Origin: Manis javanica
Taxonomy: Eukaryota > Chordata > Mammalia > Pholidota > Manidae
Assembly (NCBI RefSeq): GCF_040802235.1
Contig: NC_133166.1
Span: 113,226,991-113,290,990, forward strand
Direction of reading: 5' to 3'
Length of the DNA stretch: 64,000 bases
Made by a program: the position numbers and the translations under genes. The notes beneath the pieces are model-generated. The model worked only from the letters and a program-made list of their open reading frames with translations. It had not been told where the DNA came from and searched no databases. Below, in pieces: positions 48,727-62,760 of this stretch. How positions within the stretch are numbered: position 1 is the first letter of the stretch; each line of letters begins with the position of its first letter.

Positions 48727-51700
48727 TCAGTTCGGAGCCAGCGTCTCCTGCCCTGGCACGGCCCCAGTCACCTCGGGGTCTTCTGGCCCAGGAAGGGGCC
48801 CGTGCATGTGGCCCACAGCTGTGCCCTGGTCACAATGGCTCTGCTGTTTCTGCCGGCGGGTCTCCTTGTACCTCAGGGTGATGTCCCTGCGGACAGCAGG
48901 GGCTGTGTCACCACCAGTGACCTCATAGGGCAGCTCCAGGTCGCAGGGAGGGTCCACAGGCCAGGGGGCAAGGCAGACAGCAGGCAGGCCCACCCAGGGG
49001 ACAGCAGGGCCCTGCAGGGCTCACCGTAGGAAGAAACGCCACACGGTCCACGTGAGCACCAGCACAGAGCCGAGGGTCCAGCACTGGGAGATGTAGAAGG
49101 GCAGGGACAGCGTGAGTGTGTGCGGGTCATACTTCACCACGATGAGCAGTTCCGTGGCTGTGATGGCTGCCACCAGCCAGGCCTGCTGACCCAGCTTCTT
49201 GTGCAGCCTCCTGCGGGGGACACACGCGGAGGGTCGTGGGCGTGCACGAGGGCACAGGCTCTGGTCCCTGCCCACATGCCCGCAGCCCTCACGGGTCATC
49301 CATGAAGTCGTAGATCTCCCGCATGGCCACGCCACCCACGTTCACAAAGAAGACCAGTCGCAGGAGGACCAGGTAGTGCTCGGGGGGCAGCCACAGCACA
49401 AACTTCAGGTAGAACGTGTTCAGCTCTGCCAACAGAAACTGAGGGACAGAGGAGGGTGGGCAAGAGCCGGGCTGCGGGGGGCCGCACGCAGGGGCCGGCC
49501 TTACCACCAGGATGATGCCACACACGGCCAGCCAGCGGCGCAGGCTGGAGGCAGGCTTCCACTCGAAGCGGACCCAGCTGTAAGGCGTGAACTGGAACGC
49601 GATCCTCTTCATCTTGCCCCTGGAAACGTGGGAGCCCATTGGCCAGCAGCACCCGTGCCACAACCCTGGGTTCCTCCCACCCCAAGGAGCTCCCCCATAG
49701 TGGCCAAGGACCCCCATCCCAGTACCCCTAAGCCTTCCCCAAACCATTTCTTTGTTTAGAATCCCCAAGCGATAATGACAAGGTACCTCAATACTCACAG
49801 GGAGGTGGCTAGTCAGTGGCCGAGGGGAGCTGGTTAGGCGGGGACAGGCTTCCTGGGCAGCCTGGACCCAGTCCCCGGGGGGAGACCACAAGAGGCAGAA
49901 TCCTTGGCTGGCATGCCTCCCGAAAGGCAAGGCCTGGCCTAGACCTCAGGGGCTCTTCCAGACCCCACACCGACATCCAGGACCCCACAGAACCAGGGCT
50001 ACAAGACGTACTTGTAGGTCGGAATGTTCCAGAGGCCCTGCCACTTGTATGTCTTCAGGGACAGCCACTCGAGGGTCTTCATGCCGCAGTAGATACCCAG
50101 CCCGTTGCAGATGAGCACGTCCATGATCCACTGGGGGCGGGAGCGGATGGGAGGCAGGTGCCCGTGGGCCCCGCCTGAGGGGCCCTGTGTCCGCGGCCCC
50201 CCCGCAGGGCAGATCTGGGGCGGCACCTACGTGGTCCCACCAGCACTCGCTGAAGTTGGGCAGCTGGTGTTCCAGGCTGTACTCCAGGAACTCGAACGTG
50301 ACGCTGATGATGGTGCACATCCACCACTCGCGGATCATCAGGGTCTGCGGGCCGCACAGCCCGTCAGCCCCTGGGCGGGGCCTGAGGCCAGGGGGGCGGG
50401 GCCCTGCTGCCTCCACCTGCCCCCGATGCCCCAGGGAGCACCCCGGGCCGTGGCCCCTGGGCCCTTGCCCACCACACTCCGATGGTGCTAGACGTCAGCC
50501 TGTGGCTGGGGAATGGCCCCAGAGACAGATGGCTGGGAACCCAGGCACCCACTGCTACAGGTCACCTCATGCCTGGAAACCAAGTGCCCACCCACCTACC
50601 TTCAGGTACCAGCCAAGAAAGTGTGCAGGCACGAAGCCATCTAGCTTGTCCTGTGGGAGACAGGACACCCAGGTCCAGGTGGTGTGGGGGGCCCACCTGC
50701 CCCTGGGACAGCCCCCACCCAGCTCCAGGGCCCCTCCAGCAGTGCCTGCCAGCCCCAGGGATGCAGCGGGGTCTCAAGCACATGTTGTGGGCACATGGAG
50801 ATGATACCCCTAACCACCCAGCAGAAAGGGTGCCCCATCTAACTAGACAGCCCGCCTCTGTGTGAGCTGGGGGTCCCCCTGTGGCCTCCCTACGAGTGGG
50901 CTGTACATCCTTGACCCCCAACCCTGCTCTAAGGGAGGGCTGAGCCGGACTAGGATCCAGTCTACAGACACGGCCCAGGGGCATGCCTTCACAATCCCCA
51001 CTGCGGGACGCTGCCCTGCGGGTGTGACATGGTGCCCACAGGGGGGCACCCTCACCCAGATGTTGTGAAAGGGGTCGGTCTTGTTGTCCGCATCATAGAT
51101 GAGGCAGTTTCCCCCGTAGTCCCTCTCGGGCAGTGGGACCCCCAGCCTGGGGTCCACATACTTCAGGAACTGGCGGCCATCCTGGACGGTCTGCAAGGCC
51201 AGCGCCCTCGTTAGTGGGCCACACCCCAGGGGCAGCCACACAGGAAGCCAGCTAAGGCGCCGTACGTGTGGATAGGGGTCTGTGGTGTGTGGACAACACC
51301 CCACCCGCCCTGGGGCCAAGCACCCTGTCTCAACAGCTGCCCCCAACTTAGGGCCGGGCAGACAGGGGCTCCAAGTCTGAGGCGAGCCTCCACATCTGCC
51401 ACAGGACTGTGCTGTGCAGTATGGGGTCACAGGGCTCCCTCAGGAGGGGTGGCAACTTGAGCACAGGGTCGGGATTGAGCCCCAGGCCTGGCCGCCTCCC
51501 CTGCCTGCAAGCATCATGGCCCACCCAGGCCCTTCAGAGCAGAACATTAGTAGGGCCTTCCCTGCGCTGCTCTGGCCTCGGCAGAAGGAGTGTTGGGACT
51601 GCGCCCTGGCAGAGGCGGCGGCCCCCACAATCACCAGCTGAGCCCAGTCCACAGGGAAGAGCTCCCAGTCACTGTCCCTACACTCCTGCCCTGAGTGCCA

Positions 51701-54700
51701 GCCAATGGGCCAAGCAGGGAAGGGGTGAGGCTGGCTGACAGAACACATTCAGGCCAGCGGGCAGGTGACAGACACTCAGACCTGTACCGTGTCACAAAAC
51801 CAAGGCCACCACACAACGCAAGGCAACCCACCCCAGGGAGCACCCCGGAGCCTGGGGCCTTCGGAAGGGACCCTCAGTGACATCAACAACTGGGACCACC
51901 TGGGTAGCAGGACCGAGGAGCAGACCCAAGGGCACTGCTGCTGCCAGGGGACCTGGCCAGTCCCTGGGAGCGATGGCCACGGGCAGGGTGGGCCCCAGGA
52001 AAGACAGCCTGGGGCCACAACCGTGAGCCCACTGCAGTGAAGGCCAAGTCACAGCCCTGCCTTGGGAGAGCAGCAGCCAGGCGGTGGGAGGGGTGGGTCG
52101 CATGGGTGCTCACTGACGCAAGACAAGCCTCCTGTATGGACTTCCACGCAGTTTTTGGGGAGGCCCCCGCCAAGGGGGGCTTTCCTCTGCACCCTTCCCG
52201 CAGGCTGTGCAGAGGGACGCCCTCCCAAACCTCCCAGACACGCCTCGACTGGGATGAGCTACGCAGGCCAAGTGGACCCCACCCCTGTCAAATCATGAGA
52301 AAATCACCTGCCAAGTCCCAAGTCACCCTGATGCCAAAGCCAGAAAAGGACATGACAGGAAAACCAAGGCCAAGGCCTCGTATGAATATGAAGGCAAAAA
52401 ATTCTCAGCCAGATACTAGGAAACTGAACCCAGCAGTACTTAAAAGGTTCTATACAGCACACCTAAGTAGGATTTACTCCAGGAACGCAAAGTTGACTCA
52501 AAATAAGAAAACAAATCAATGTCATACTAATGAAGGGAAAACCCACCTGATCATTATGCAGAAAAAGCATTTAGCACAACCTAACACCTCTTCCTAAATA
52601 CACTCAACAGTCAGAAAGAGCGGCACCTCCTCCTAGATGAGGGGCCAAACTCAGTGACAGGCGGGAGCCCGGTGAGGTCAGGGACACAGTGAGGCCACCC
52701 ACCCTCAGCCGGAGGTTCCAGCCGGGGCAGGAAGGCAAGAAAAGGGAAACCAGGGCCCGGCTGGAAAGGAATCAGCAAACCGCAGAGGACACAACCCGCA
52801 CACAGAAGCCTCAGGACGCCGGCAGAACAGCGCCCCTGGCACAACGGCTAGGCTGCAGGACAGACAGACAGAGGGGAGTTGCATTTGTGTACGGTAGAGC
52901 CGAGCAGACCAGAAAGGAGGTCAGCAGCATGGAGAACAAAGTCCTTCAGAGTAAGCTTAGCAGAGGGACCACGGACCGGGCGTCCTGAGGACTACGTGCT
53001 GCTCGGAGAAAAGAAAGATGTAAATGAACAGGGACACCTGTGTCCAGGCACTGGGGACAGCTCCACGGCAGACAGAGAAGGCGGCCCTGGAACACGACGT
53101 TCAGGGGACCCACACGTGTCAAAACCATCTTGGAAAGGAGGGACAAACAGACCCCTGTCCCTGCTTCGAATCCCATGTGAGGGACGTTCCACTCAACACC
53201 TGCCCAGGTCACCCTAATGGGACATCTGAGGACTGTCAGCCGGAGTTGCCTGGGACACGTGACCGCTGAGTGTCCTGTTGGGTCTGGAGGGGATCCTAGG
53301 GCAGAGAAGGGACATTAGGGAAAAACTGAGAGCGTCTGGAGAAATGTGGACTCTAGAATGACTCATGATGGGCTCTGTCATGAATGGGCCACATCAGCGT
53401 AAGGTGGTCCCAGAGGTGTGGGGCAGGCTTTGAGGACTCTCGGTACTAGCTTCCAATTTTGTAAATCTGTTTTTAAATAAAAGTTATTTCAAATAAATAA
53501 AATGAAATATTGACCATAAAAATCATTCAAACCAAAAGCTGGTCTCCCTAGAAAATACACAAATGGTCAATAAATACATGAAAAGGTGCTCAACCTTGCC
53601 AGCCACCAGGGAAGGCACATCAGACCCACACAGGATGCCACCTTATCACCAGGTGGTGCCATTAGGATGGCTAAGAGCCAAACAAAACACAGAACAAACA
53701 GAAGAGCAAGTGTTATTTGTGCAGGATGTGGAAACGCTGGAGACCCCTGTGCGCGGCCGGCAGGGACACAAGACACGGCCGCTGCGGAGAGCAGCACGAA
53801 GGCTCCTTGGAAAACAGCTGCCGCCTGCCCCGGCAGGGCCCCTCTGGGCACACACCCAGGGCACTGAGGGCAGAGCTTAGTGCAGACACTTCGCAACCGC
53901 ACAACAGCATGAGTCACAGCAGCAAATGGTGAGGTCGCCCTGGGGGTCCACCCATGAACAGGTGAACACATGTGTCTGTCCAGAGCAGGCTGTCACTCAG
54001 CCTTCAAGGGAGTGCCATCTGGCTCCACTGCAGCACTGGGGACCTGAGGACGCTGTGCTCAGTGAAATGAGCCAGACACGAGGGACAGATGCCGCATGAC
54101 CCCCTCCCAGGAGGGCTGGGAGCCGCCAGATCCATGGGCACAGGGAGTGGGTAGGGGCCCCCAGGCTGGGGAGGGGGTGGTGTTTGGGGGGGAAGCTCTG
54201 GAGGTGGTGGGGATGGCTGTAGACTGCGTGAACGTGCCTAATGCCGCTGAGTGTGCACTGAGACGTGGCTAAGGTAGTTTTATGCTATGAGTATTTTACT
54301 GAATTCAAAAAATTCTGATTAAATACACTATAATAAAAATAAATAAATAAAAACCACTCAAAATCCTAACACAAGCATGTGTGCATGCAAAGCTGGTGAG
54401 CGTGATAAGCTCTGTGTCACTGCCCCTTAGGTAAACTGCCACCGCAGAGAGTGGGGTGTGGGGCACAGGGACCCCCATGACTCTACATCCCGTGAGTCTA
54501 TAATTAAGTCAAAATGTTAAAAACTCAAGACAGATGAGATGTCTAAATGTAAGATACAAAATCAAGAGATTTTAGGAGAAAATCTTAATAACCTGGGGTG
54601 AGACAAAGAAATCTGAGACATGACATAAAAGAAATGATGAAAGCTGCTGTTCAAGGGTGACGGACAAGCTACAGGCCTGGAGAAAATACACACTCAGCAG

Positions 54701-57700
54701 GGGCCTCATGTCAGGGCTGTTTAAAAAGCTGTCACACTCAACACGATGAAAACAAACCAACCGATTTTTAAGAAAGGTAAGGAAGGAAACTTCACCAGGA
54801 AGGACAGTCGCATGGCTCCTCAACGTGGCTGGGGAGCTGGTCAGCATCGCTGGCTGTTCTGAAAGCACACTAAGCCAGGGCACTCCTCCCTCCACACCTG
54901 CGCCAGCGCCAAAATGCCCAAGTGCTGGCAGCGGCATGAGGCAGATGCAACGTGGGCACACCCGCCTGCACTCCCTAGGGATGGAGGCCCAGGTCCCAAG
55001 CTACTCGGGGCAGCTGCTCAGACAGCTGGACCGCAAACACCCCAACACCACCAGCACCTGCAGGCGGTAAGCATGGAGCAGCGGCATGGCGGGAGCCACC
55101 GCTCAGGGAGGGCGAGTTGCAGCACCCACGCCGGCGTATGAGCTGTGGTGATGTTGGCGGGCGGGTGCAAGCTGACGAAGGTGCCCACTCAGGCGTGAAC
55201 AGACGGGACAGTGCAGCTCCCTAGGCGAAGGAGTTTCACCACGCAAGGGTGACTGGCCCCGTCACACAATGACAGGTTGGAGTCTGTGAGCAGGAGTACT
55301 CAGTAAACTGAACACCACCAAAATGTGTGCTCCTTAAATTAAGCAGAACAGCAGCATCAACACAACAGACTTAGTGTGAACAAATCCTGAGCCCAGACCT
55401 GCTAAAGAGACGCGTTCCCAGCCCCCACCCCACCTGTGCTGCTGGGCAGTGCAAGGAGGGGAAAGAGCACAGGAGCCCGGCTGGTGGCCACACAACGAGT
55501 CCGTGCATGCCTGGCCCAGTCCAGCTCACACACTTGTGTGCCCATGTGGGATTGCAATGCTGCTCTCCCCTGGGTTTGGCCCCTGCTCAGCTCAGGGCAC
55601 CTGCAACCTGGAGTCCACTCAGCCCTGGCAGGCCCGGCTGGGAGGCCAAAGGGCAGGGCCCACACCGTGCTCCACGCTCAGAACAGACTGCAGAAGCGCC
55701 ATGGTTACGGTCTTCCCACAACTGATCGCATCTCTGTGGGTCCAGCCTCACTTCCTTCACTTGCCCAGGGCCACATCACCACCCGAATTCCCAGCTCATC
55801 CAACCAAGAAAACCCACTTACCTGGAAGAGTATGAAGATGAGAAACAGCTCGTAGACCACACTAACACAGAGCCAAAACCTCCAGTAGGCTGCAGTGACA
55901 AGAGCACACGGATCAGGGGCCTGCCCTGCGTGGCGTCCCCCCCCCAAGAAGGCCCGGCTAGGCTGGGGCACACAGCCCCTCCCCAGTGCCTCCCCGCCCC
56001 TCCATTCCAGCTCTTGAGTCTTTTGATTTCTTCCCCTTGTCTCAGCCGCAGCCCAGGAGGCCAGGAGACCCCGATGTGGCCCTGAGGCCCAGGAGGCCCG
56101 GGGGCCCAGGCGGCCTTGATGTGGCCCAGGGGCCCAGGACAGCAGCAAACACCCTTGTCCCGCGTGTACTAGCAATGCTCCTGACCATCATCAGATACGC
56201 GGGCAAGTTTTTGATGGCCACACCACAGTAAGGAAATCTTTTAATTCTAGTGTGCTAGGTTTTTACACAAGTGTAAGGTTTTATTCTGCAATTAAGGCAA
56301 TTAACTCCTTCCTTCAGTGTTACGTACTGGGAACAGCAGCCCACCTCAGGCTGAACACCCGAGTCCTGGGATGAACCTGATCTGGCTACAAAGAGCTCGT
56401 CCCGGTGGGGACTAGGGCTACCCTACCGTGTTCCACCCTGCCAGCCGTTACAGGAGCAGACCCTGGACGTTCGCACCACAACAAGAATTTTAATTACGTG
56501 CATAACTTAAGTGCTAATTGACCTACTGGGGCCATCGTTTCACACTACATACATGTACTCTATGACCTAGACTTAGTGTTTCACATGCTTACACACTGAT
56601 GTCATGGGTGCTGGAGCCCATAAAGCTGAGGGAAGGAACTTGTCCCTTCCAACTTCTCTCACTAGCCAGGATGTCCTGCCACCTGCACTTCTACATCTAA
56701 AACAGATGCGGGGGAGAGACAGGAGGTTAAGTCTAGAGCTATTCTAAGACGCAAAGATGGCTTTTACCTTCTAGGGTCTTGACAGTCCTGTTTAATAAAA
56801 GCCTAACCTACCTACTTGCCCTTTGTTAATGCCTGGTAATACCCACCGGTCTGCTTCACAGACCGAGTCCACCATCAGCAGGGTGGTGCTCACAGACATC
56901 TGAGGGACCTTGCCCGGGAGACCCCAGCTGGGCCATGGGTGTTCCAGGGACTCACAAGCGCATCTCGGCCGGGCCTCCTGCTCATGACCCTGCTTCGGGT
57001 GGGCGTCAGAGAGGCAGTGGGTGGGTGGCGGGCCCGCTCTACTTAGGAGGGAGGGCGCACACACAGTCGAGGTGACCAGTGGTTCTCTGTGCCCTGGTGT
57101 TAGAGGCTCTAAGTAAGTCTAACTCCATTTTGAAACAAGGTAAGTCAAACCTCAGCTCCATGTTGCCCTCTAACCAGACCTTTCTGAGTTTCAGGAATTT
57201 TGCCTGGAGCCCCCTTGAAGCCACAGATAAGGACATTCCGTTCTCCAGGCCAGATGAGGTCCCGGGACTCTCCCAAAGCCCTCACCCCGACACACCTTCA
57301 CAGGCCTTACGCGCGACCGACGCCTCCCGCGGCTCCCGACTACAGGGGCCGTCTCTCATGAACACAGCCCGCTTGCTTCCTCTCAAGCTCAGTATTCACT
57401 TCTCCAATGCTGAAACTCAAGAACCTGGACTTTGGGGGTCCAGGAACACGGGGGAGGGAGGGCCTGGGAAACTCTCCCATGACAGCAGCTGCAGGGCTGC
57501 AGAGAATCCCAGGGCATTTCATGCACGGCCGCAGGCACCCTTGGGAGCACACTCCTTTGGGAACGTCCTGCCACTGGGACCATGTCTGGAATGAACCAGT
57601 CTCTCCCCACGTCCCATGCGCCCTTGGAGGAGGCCCCTCACTGCCCACATCAAGGCAGCCACCTCGCCCGCACCCCCCAGGGCTCAGAGGTCCCCCTTTC

Positions 57701-59712
57701 CTCCGTCTCCCCAGGACCACCCCACAGACACCTCCGGCTGGCCCCCCAGCTCAATCCCTGCCCCCAACACTCTAATTCTCTTCCTAAACATCAAATCTTG
57801 CCTCTCAACCACACTGGTAACATTCAGTGGAAGCCACAGGTCCAAATAAATCCATGACAGAAAGACCTTTTCCACGGGCCAGTCCCACTGCGAACAACTC
57901 AGGCTGCCAAATGAAGCAACTGCGTGGCCTGTGGGCCCTGAGCCTCCTTCTGTCCTGAGGGAGACAGAGGCAGCGGGGCCCTGGAGCACCTCCACTTGGA
58001 GTCAGAAGACCCTGTCGCAGTTCCTCTCAGGGTGCTGCCCTATGATCCGAGAAGGCTGAGGACTGCCTGCCAACTGCTAGGTTAACAAGACACAAGAAGG
58101 TGCTCGTTCCTTAAATCAAAGATTGGCAAGGACACCGGAGTTTATGCAAAATAGGGCAGGGGAAAGAGCAGGGAATGCACAGCAGGCGCACCCTCCCACC
58201 ACCACCCCGGGGGGGCTTATGCTCACGCTCAGAGCAAGCCCAGTGGAAGTGGCAAGATAGATCCCATCTGGCCAGGTGACACAAGACTGGAGCCCAGGCT
58301 GTCCCAGGAGTCAGGCAAGCAGCTGCCTGCAGCAGGTCTGACCCAGGCAGCCCAATGGGCAGCACACAGCTGAGCCTAGCACCCAAGGGGCTCCTGTGCC
58401 ATCCACTGCTGACAAGTGTCAGTGGATTTCTCTCCACCTATTCCTTCCAGATCAATCTGGGCAGCACTTGGATGTACCGGGTTCTTTGCTGAGATTCTGG
58501 AGGCTTTTAAGCCACTGCTCAGGTCAACAGTCCAAGCCCACTGGAGGCAAGGTAGGGCTGCCTGACGATCACAGGTACAGAGGGTCCTGTGGCCCAGGCT
58601 GGGGTCTGCCCGCCACTGCCCATGGGGGCACATGGGGGCAGTCCACTGCGCCCCGGGTAGCAGTCCCCATCACAGGCCCTAAATGCTCACCCCCTTCAGT
58701 GCTACTCCCACCCCCAGGACTCCTCGATGGGCACCAGGTGTGCATGTGCACAAATGTGCGAAGCCCCACCACAACCCCTGACGTGCAGTGACACGGGAGG
58801 GTTAGACTGCAGTGTGCTTGGGCCACAGCTGGACCAGCAGCCATGGAAGACCCAGCTGCCAGCAAATAAATCACCAGGGATGTGCTGGGACCCTGATGTG
58901 ATGAGTGCACAAGACAGACCCCCCACAGTGGGGCTGTGTGTGCCAGTATGTACGTGATGACTCCACGCAGCAGCCCCATGCTCAGAGCTCATGTGTACAA
59001 GCACATTCAGACTGAAGAGGGATTGTTCCTTGTGAGTAGTTTTTATTTATATTTAAAAATATATTTTATTATTTCCCGATTTTTCTACAATAGATACACA
59101 CCCCTATTGAGACAAAAAAGAAACCTGTTACTACATCGAGATGCTCAGGAAAACTGCCCATCCCTGGCCCAGAGGCCACTCCTTGGTGAGGCTGAAGCCC
59201 GGCCCTGGGTGGGACTCACAGGTGGGCTGGGCCGGGCAGCCAGGGATGCTCTCAGCTCTCCAACACCAGGGGGTGGTTAGGACCCCCATAACTCAGGGGG
59301 TGGGAGAGTTGGCGATGCCAGCCCAAGTCCATGCTAACCCCGTGGAACCCTGGCCCACAGGAAGAACCCCAGACCTAGAGGGGGCGGATAAGGCAGGAGA
59401 AGGGCTGCGGGCTGCAGAGCAAGGAACAGCGAGATGGACAGGAGCCGTGGGGAGAGGGTTTGAGGGCGATCCTGGAACCCGGCCCCGGCCCTGCGGGCTG
59501 ACAAGAGCCAGTGGTGGCCACCCAGTGGCCAGGCAGTGGGACACTCACACCCAGCAGCATAGGCCCAGAGCGACCCCTGGGAACAGCACTGCCACGCGGG
59601 CACACATGGAGAAAGAAATGTGAAGTTACCTGGATGAGGTCTGGAAAATGGCCCGTCTTTAGCTTGTGTGACTCCAAAACATAAGAAAACCAAAATACTG
59701 GCCACAATACCT
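48727..59712 (-). CDS. PTDSS2: Phosphatidylserine synthase 2, partial (10 exons, last 391 codons)
   Basis: Exons in transcript order: 59712-59630, 55889-55822, 51190-51056, 50650-50600, 50344-50231, 50130-50012, 49619-49505, 49438-49293, 49210-49025, 48886-48727 (stop TAA... read at 48729-48727). Frame is continuous across all GT/AG junctions. The multipass ER enzyme exchanges the ethanolamine of phosphatidylethanolamine for L-serine. Visible: hydrophobic [17 protein letters not shown], then [18 protein letters not shown]; a conserved core with PERDYGGNC and [45 protein letters not shown]; and ITATELLIV near the C-terminus. The cytosolic tail ends ETLAPN and is less conserved. The first about 95 codons (human numbering, from memory) lie beyond 64000. 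No frameshift or internal stop was seen. It is convergent with RNH1. Confidence 0.96.
52290..52620 (+). mobile_element. Old L1 ORF2 fragment in PTDSS2 intron
   Basis: The + strand reads a diverged reverse-transcriptase-region peptide ([12 protein letters not shown]...[13 protein letters not shown], then [11 protein letters not shown]), comparable to ORF2 of the large L1 at about 34010-34280. It lies antisense to the host gene. Confidence 0.6.
53500..54360 (+). mobile_element. Old L1 3'-end fragment in PTDSS2 intron
   Basis: Diverged L1 ORF2 C-terminal and 3' UTR sequence: AAATACATGAAAAGGTGCTC, then GCTCAGTGAAATGAGCCAG, ending in an A-rich ATAAAAATAAATAAATAAA tail. It may be the same insertion as 52290-52620. 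Confidence 0.65.
55890..59629 (-). other. PTDSS2: PTDSS2 intron, nothing else recognised
   Basis: A 3.7-kb intron. AT-richer stretches at about 56225-56560 and 59030-59120 are of unknown origin. No exon or clear repeat was identified. Confidence 0.6.
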
Positions 59713-62049
59713 CTGCAAATGAAGAACAAACAGCCCCTCAGTGTGCGAAGTGGAGGTGGGCAGGGAGGGGCCCAGGACACCCACTGCGGTCAGCAGACCT
59801 GGTGGTCAGGTTGGGAGGAGGCTGGCTGACCCCATGCTGACTGCCCGGAGGCCATGCCACCCCGGGTAGCAGGGAGCAGGCCCTGCACTGGGCTGCACGT
59901 TACTCACCTGCCCTCCACCAAACACCCCTGCTGCCCACATGATACCCTTGCAGGGTGGGGAACCAACCAGGCAAGGCCCCCGACAGGTGTTTCCAGAAGG
60001 CTCTTCTGTCCCGAGGCCAGCTCACCCCATCCCAACAGAAATGTCAAGACAACGTTAAGACTGGAACTATGCCACGCATGAAACACGGATGCGCCTGCCC
60101 AGGATAGGAGGAGCAAGGTGACAGCCCAGAGTGGCTGTTCGCCCAGCTATCCAGGGTCTGAGGGTGCAGGGCCACTGTTCTCCCATTGCTGACTGTCACA
60201 CTCCCATGGGGCGCTGACTCGAGACAGACAGGAGGCTGGGCCTCCACCCACTCAGCCAGCGTGAGGACACAGAGCAGCGAGCACATGCCCGCACAGAGCC
60301 AAGGGGTGAACATCACACGGCAGCCCTCCGCACTCCTGCCCAGCCCTGCACCACGGCCAGGAGTGGGGCTGAGGCCCTGGTGCCTTGAGTGTGGCTGGGA
60401 AGAGCATCTGGCCACCAGGGCAGCATGCTGCCACCATGTAGAGTGCAGGCTCCTCCATGGCAGGGCAAGCACAGCACCTCCAGGGGACACTCGTGTTTCT
60501 GGTCCAACCCAGCCTCTGGGCTGCAGGAGGCACACGGTGTCAGTGCACATGTGAAAAGCACTGGCAGGAATGCCAGAGGACCACAGCGTCCCCAGCCCCT
60601 CCCCTTCCCAAGGGCTGAGAAGGCCCTGCCCTGCCATCTCACTGGGGTTCCCCTGCATGAGGACAGTCTCCTCCCCCACTTCTCTCTACTGGAAGGGACT
60701 CAGGACAACTTTACTGCCGGTGGTGCTTGAACTATGCCCCTCTGTGGCCCTTGGTGAGCTGTCCTTTGGCTCCTGGGTCGCTCTGACACAAAACCACCAT
60801 GTGGGGTTTTGTTTATTCTGAGCACTTCTTTCCTGGTGCCAGGAGATGCTCCAGGCCCACCTTGGGCACCTCCTGCTGCAGCCTTGGGGTCAGCCATTTC
60901 TCCAAGGACCCAGTGCCTTTACGGGGAACGATCTTAGGAACCACAGTCTGGGCCCTGGGGTGCTCCTTGCCACCAGGGTATCATGGCTGCCAGATGCTTT
61001 TAGCCGGCACAGCATGGAGACACGTGGGTCCTTAGTGCACATATACACAAACTCATGAGTACTTAGGCGTATCCACCAATATGGACATTAAGTTAAACAT
61101 GATTCTGACTCTCTAATCCACAACACGGACCGTTCCAGCCCCTCCCTGTGTCAGTATGTGGCCCCCCACCCAGCCATGAGAAGTGTGACTCCCAGCATCC
61201 CCACCTACATCCTTAACTTCAGGCCCAGATTGGGCACAGCGGGATCAGAAGCACTGGCCAGCACCCAGCGAGAAGCAGCTCACCGAGGTCAGCGCCCACA
61301 CAGCCGCTGCTGTGCCAGAACCTTAGGGGCCCTGCTCACTGCAGGGCCACCAGGCCGGCTCCCGCCTCTGCTCTCTGCATTCGTGGTGCAGGGAGTCTGG
61401 CCGCGTCTGTGCTCCTTCCTGGGTCCCACCTCCCAGCTGACACTCCTTTGGTCTTCACACATTAGGATCACTCTGTTGTGGAGTTCCATGGGTTCTCACA
61501 GATGCACAGGGTTGTACACTCACCCCAAACACCACGTGTGTTGTACAGAGAGCTCACACTCAGCACCCTTAAACCCCATACCCTCCTCCCCATTGCCCTG
61601 GAAACCACTGGTTCTTTCCCCAGTGCAAAGCTGCACCTTTGCCAGACGGCAGTCAGAACTGAGCAGCTAGCAGCCTTCTCTCAGTGGTATGCACATAGGA
61701 CACCACCACGGCTGCAGGGTGTGAAAAGGAGGCAGCGGGCTCCAAGTGGAGCCACGGCACTAGTTCCCGGTCAGCAAACCAGCACTTCCTAGTTCACCTC
61801 ACTGCAGCCTCATCCACGCAGGAACGTGACCTCTAACCGGTCAGCCTGGGTCACCTGGTCAGCACTGGTGAGCTGACTGCCCCACAGCCTTCCGTCCCCT
61901 TGGAGGGCGACCTCGCCTGAACCTCTGCACTTGGCTAGTACTCCTCTCTACCTGTGAAAACCTCTCAGGGAGCTCCTTTCTGGTGCTAGACGGGAGCTGC
62001 CTGACTCATGAGTCTCTGACTAACACCAGTCTGATCTCTGGATTTCCTC

Positions 62050-62760
62050 CACTGAGTTTTTGTTATTTAGTAGTAGCCTGATAGTGCATTCTGTTTTACT
62101 GCTTAATATTCTCTCTGGATGTACCTGAGTTCATTTATCCATCATTTACTGAAGGACACCTTGGGTGCTTCCAAATTTCAGCAGTTATGAATGAAGTTGT
62201 TATAAACATCTGGGTGTAGGTTTCTGTGTGGACACAGTTCTCAACCCACTCGGATGAACACCCAGGTGTGTGGCTGCTGTACCACAACATGTCTAGTTCT
62301 GAAAGACGTCAAGCTGCTGTCCAGAGGCCGCCCCACACTGCCGTCCCACCGGCACAGGGCCCCTGCTGTGCCACGTCCTCACCAGCATGTGGCAGTGTCT
62401 GGTGTTTCAGCCGTTCCAATAGCTGTGCGTTGGCATCTCATTTTTAATTTGCATTTTCCTGGTGATAAGTGGTGCCAAGCCTTTCATGTGTCCATCTGTC
62501 ATCTGAGTATCTTTGCTAAGGGGTCTGTTTCAGATCTTTTGCCAATTTTTGCTTGTGTTGTTTTCTTATTGTTGAGCTTTAAGAGTTCTTTGTGCATTTT
62601 GAATCAAGTCCTTTACCAAATGTGTATTTTGCAAATATTTCCTTATCTTTTCACTGTCTTAACAGTGTGCTTTGCGGAGCAGAGGTTTTTAATTTTAATT
62701 GAGTCCAACTTAGCCGTTTTTTTATCTTTCATGCCTGGATTGTATTTTTGCTGTTGGATT
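62050..62760 (-). mobile_element. Old L1 fragment, antisense on + strand (same sense as PTDSS2)
   Basis: TTCATTTATCCATCATTTAC, then TTAATTTGCATTTTCCTGGTG, then TTTTGCCAATTTTTGCTTG, then CTTATCTTTTCACTGTCTT are typical antisense L1 3'-region phrases. No ORF remains. Confidence 0.7.

Larger units (their letters stand above)
51191..55821 (-). other. PTDSS2: PTDSS2 intron with old L1 pieces
   Basis: A 4.6-kb intron. It holds + oriented old L1 fragments (52290-52620 and 53500-54360, listed separately). The remaining sequence shows only shadow frames. Confidence 0.7.

Noticed and set aside
49289-49930. Single 213-codon - strand frame covering two PTDSS2 exons
   Set aside because: It reads through the intron 49439-49504. 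Splice sites and the remembered protein show two exons (49619-49505 and 49438-49293) rather than one.
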